Assembly (NCBI GenBank): GCA_012295275.1
Contig: CM022676.1
Location: forward strand, 11,659,160-11,723,159
Direction: 5' to 3'
Origin: Chrysomallon squamiferum
Taxonomy: Eukaryota; Mollusca; Gastropoda; Neomphalida; Peltospiridae
DNA: 64,000 bases
The notes under the pieces were generated by a model. The model saw only the letters and a program-made list of their open reading frames with translations. It was not told the origin of the DNA and searched no databases. Positions 60,726 through 64,000 of the stretch are shown one piece after another (within the stretch, counting starts at the first letter, position 1; each line of letters starts with the position of its first letter). The translations under genes and the position numbers were made by a program.

Positions 60726-60900
60726 GAACTGCAAATTCTGTGAAATCTTATTTTTATTAATTTAATTTGGGGAGTGGTGGTTTTATACACCAGTTAAAAA
60801 ATTAAAAAATGTTTGGGGCCTTTAACTCGTATATAATTTTTCCTCCAAACAATTCAAGAAATAACTTGTTAAACATTCTTTAGTTTCCTATTTATTTATT

Positions 60901-60904
<4 letters not shown>

Positions 60905-60947
<43 letters not shown>
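60905..60947. repeat. (ATT)n
   Basis: About fourteen ATT units. Confidence 0.95.
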
Positions 60948-60949
<2 letters not shown>

Positions 60950-61151
60950 ATGTTATTAGTCTTGGTGGTGGTGGTGGTGTTTTTTTGTTGTTGATCTGTT
61001 GTTTTGTTACTATTATTATTGTTGTTATTGTTGATGTTGTTGTTGTTGTTATCATCACCTCATCATCATTAAAAGAAATAATGCTGGAATGAAAAAGAAA
61101 AAAGACCGAAAAGACAAATCTGATCAGATTAATATCAAATAAAAACATTTA

Positions 61152-61503
61152 ATATTTCTTGATTGATCGTAAATTAATAAATAAAACTATTAGTTCATGT
61201 TTAAAAATATAATAATTACATTTCCTATTTTTAAACTATAGCTTCATGCCAATCAGGGAAACGAAACTGAAACAATTTATTTTCGAAAAATTCTGTATGC
61301 GTCATTTTTTCTGAGGACTCATTTTCTCGAATCCGGTCTTCTTCTTATCTGGTTGTGTCAGCAATCACATCAGTTCTCTTTTCGGTTCTACATACTTGAA
61401 TATTTCCGTATTAATAAAATCTTTAATGTCCAAAAAGGGAGGAGGAAAATAAAAACACGGAAAATTGTTGTGATGAAACATTATGAATCACAGTTAAGGA
61501 AAA
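61152..61503 (+). repeat. Direct duplication, copy 2
   Basis: Same order of blocks as copy 1, with about 95 extra bases at 61217-61310; offset about 0.7 kb. Confidence 0.8.
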
Positions 61504-61515
61504 CTTCTTAGAAAT

Positions 61516-61517
<2 letters not shown>

Positions 61518-61571
<54 letters not shown>
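61518..61571. repeat. (CA)n microsatellite
   Basis: About 26 CA units. Confidence 0.95.
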
Positions 61572-61572
<1 letters not shown>

Positions 61573-62055
61573 GTATGGACTGAGCAGATATCCGGGTTTG
61601 TGACTCAGATATAAATTTTTACTTTAAAAGATCCAGAATTTTTTTTTTTTAATTTTTATATTTTCCTATTTATTTATTTAGTTATATATTTATTTTTATA
61701 TTTATTTATTTATTTATAATGTTGCATACACGCATGGCTATATTTTTAATACATAATTAAAATGTTCAAGAAGAAACAAGGCATAAACACACAGCTACAT
61801 AGCAATAAATATGGATGAGTGCAAATTGTTAAAATTCATTAATATGATACATACGAAAAAGGAATAGCATGTAAAAACTCAATATTAAACTCAGCTTATT
61901 TTATGTTTATTTCCCAAGTGAAATAAATTTTAGTGCAGTAGTTGACAATCAATACTCTTATTGATCTGATATAAAATATAGATTCATGTTGTTACTATAT
62001 TATATAACTGAAAACAAACATAAATTAATATAACCAGTCTGTTTGTCACCACTGC

Positions 62056-62505
62056 AGCTCATATTATTATTACCACTATTACTGTATTACTATTACTACA
62101 GTATTATTACTAGTCCTACGTCTACCGCGTCTACTACTGCAACAACACCTACTATTGCTCCTTTTGATTATATTTACTATATTTTATAACAGTAGCAGTA
62201 GTTGTAACTGTAACCCTAGTTGAAGAGGTAACATATATGTTGATAGAGCTCTACTAGTAGTAGTAAGCATAGTAGTTGTTATAGTAGTGATACTAGTACT
62301 AATTGTTGTACTAGCATAGGTATAGTACCAGTTGTAGTAGTTGTCGCAATAGTAGTAGTGGTAAAGTAGCAGTAGTATTATTAGTATTAATTTTTTTTAT
62401 GGAAGTCGTGATTGTAGTAGTTGTAACAGTAGCAGTAGTAGAATTCGTAATAGTAACTGTAGTAGTAATAGCAGTAGTGGTGTTAAAAGTAGTAGTTGTA
62501 GTATG
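62056..62505. repeat. Degenerate TAG/TTA/GTA trinucleotide region
   Basis: ATTACTATTACT then TAGTAGTTGTAG words for 450 bp. Confidence 0.75.
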
Positions 62506-62885
62506 GCAGTGCGTTTTAATTTTCTAAAGTTTTGAGAATTCAAATGACTCTCGGTAAGGACAAATGTTTTACGTAATTTATTTACAACATTGAAGTATAA
62601 TGGCAGAAAGCGTCGCCAGAAAAATACTTAATTTGACAGTTAATAATATAACATAATCATCAACAATGTAAAATAGAATGTGACTTAACGTCAAAAAGTA
62701 ACTGACAGTGTTTTACAATGTAACAAAACTGCTTCTTGAAATGATTTAACAATGTTGTAAACGACGTGTCTAACGTCATAAACTGTTTAACACTGTGAAA
62801 CAGCTTAGTGCAAAGATACTCAAAAATCACAAATGTTTTTCACTTCTGCTCACTCCTAAGACAAATTTATGTGTTTTATCAATGT

Positions 62886-63002
62886 AGATGGATGTCTGTG
62901 TGTCTGTATGTTTGTATGTCCGCATGTATGTATGTAAAGATGTGTGTGTGTACGTAATGATGTATGTATGTGTGTATGTACGTGTATGTATGTATGTATT
63001 CA
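62886..63002. repeat. TGTA/TGTG tetranucleotide region
   Basis: ATGTATGTATG repeats. Confidence 0.8.
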
Positions 63003-63494
63003 TTCGGATTTATGTAGGTAGATAAACTTTGAGACTGAATATACATTTTTTTCTTTCTTATAATATTTAATATTTATGGCTACTTTTTAACATATAATAT
63101 TATTCTAAAATTAGATACTGAATGGTTAAGGAAACGAAATCTTAACTTTGTAAGCAATTGTTTCCTTTATTCGTATGTGTTCGTGTGTTTCCGGAAATCA
63201 AGAGCCGCCATAGTCTATTGTTCGCCATTCGTCATCTCGTGGGAAAACGTCACATCTACAGCTTGGGTGTCTCTGGAACGTCTTTCTGTGTGAGGTGGAC
63301 AACAAAAGGTGGGGGATAAGAGGTGTGGTGGGTAGCGAAGTGGGAAGCACGAACGTGCTGTGTTCGCAAGGAAGTTAATTAAATAACCAAACGTCAGAAA
63401 CTGAGAAAATATTTCAAACTGTCAGCCATCTTTGTCGGTTTGTTTGCGTCTGGTGTTAAATTCTTACTAACAGTGACAGACAACGGCAACGACA

Positions 63495-63496
<2 letters not shown>

Positions 63497-63534
<38 letters not shown>

Positions 63535-63563
63535 GTATTAGTATTTCAGTTGTTTTAATTCAA

Positions 63564-63608
<45 letters not shown>
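63497..63608. repeat. (AAT)n and (ATT)n pair
   Basis: About twelve AAT units and, 35 bp later, about fourteen ATT units, complementary and able to fold into a hairpin. Confidence 0.9.
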
Positions 63609-63610
<2 letters not shown>

Positions 63611-64000
63611 TCGGGGATGTGGGGATGGTTTGAAGTATCTCACTGATCACATCGAAAACCGAAAGCGTAGACAACTCAACCAATCCTTGTTAATCAGCAA
63701 TTTCCTGTTCTAGCCAGTTCCCACAAGTGCTTGAACAAAAGTTGTGAAATAAGTATGTCTGCTGTGATCTCTAAATATATTAATTTATCTCTATGTCCAT
63801 CTCTGTGTCTGTATATATTTATACACGCGTGTATATCTGTCTCTCTATATATCTATCTGCTTGTATATGAGACTGCATATAAATTGATTAAATCTGTATT
63901 AAATATTTCTTTGTTTAATTTCCACTCGTCTTATTATACTTTTTTTTTAATTATTATTTTCTTTCGCACAAGCTTTTTAGTTTTTCTGGAAATAGACTAT

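Larger units (their letters stand above)
58846..64000. other. 5' flank of the gene
   Basis: No coding sequence recognised. It contains simple repeats, a direct duplication (60480-61503) and a GC-richer segment at 63190-63370 that could belong to an upstream non-coding exon, a promoter or a neighbouring gene. Confidence 0.55.

Overview
The window is metazoan nuclear DNA: AT-rich, full of microsatellites and minisatellites, with genes broken into short exons by canonical GT-AG introns. A recurring short motif (GGGAGATAAC) that I associate from memory with gastropod and other molluscan genomes, plus the type of gene, suggest a mollusc, probably a gastropod. The species cannot be fixed from the sequence.

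I can support one gene, and it fills most of the window on the minus strand. It encodes a five-immunoglobulin, two-fibronectin-III cell-adhesion protein of the NCAM / fasciclin II / apCAM family. Its signal-peptide exon is at 58761-58818, followed by a ~32 kb first intron. Fourteen exons between 26818 and 18230 then encode Ig1-Ig5 (two exons each) and FN3-1 and FN3-2 (two exons each). All join in frame except Ig5 exon 10, which is one base short. The last confident exon (8169-8269) encodes a C-terminal GPI-anchor signal and stop, so the product is predicted to be a lipid-anchored, extracellular neuronal-type adhesion molecule. No transmembrane/cytoplasmic exon was found.

Between FN3-2 and the GPI exon (8270-18229) lies a series of very short candidate exons (18, 78, 84, 57 and 45 nt, plus weaker 33, 27 and 15 nt ones). 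All are multiples of three and all are phase 1 at both ends, so any combination keeps the frame. They would build a variable membrane-proximal stalk, including a Thr-rich mucin-like segment. A possible alternative GPI-like C-terminus sits at 11964-12025.

Several exon/intron junctions of this gene (exon 7 donor, exon 9 acceptor, both ends of exon 10) have been copied into the neighbouring intron by tandem duplication, giving decoy splice sites. Other introns carry minisatellites whose minus-strand unit looks like a 3' splice site. The first intron holds a 2.2 kb ~41-bp minisatellite, several ~75-115 bp tandem repeats and an inverted-repeat pair. The 5' flank (58846-64000) and 3' flank (1-7340) hold simple repeats and duplicated sequence, with no gene I can recognise.
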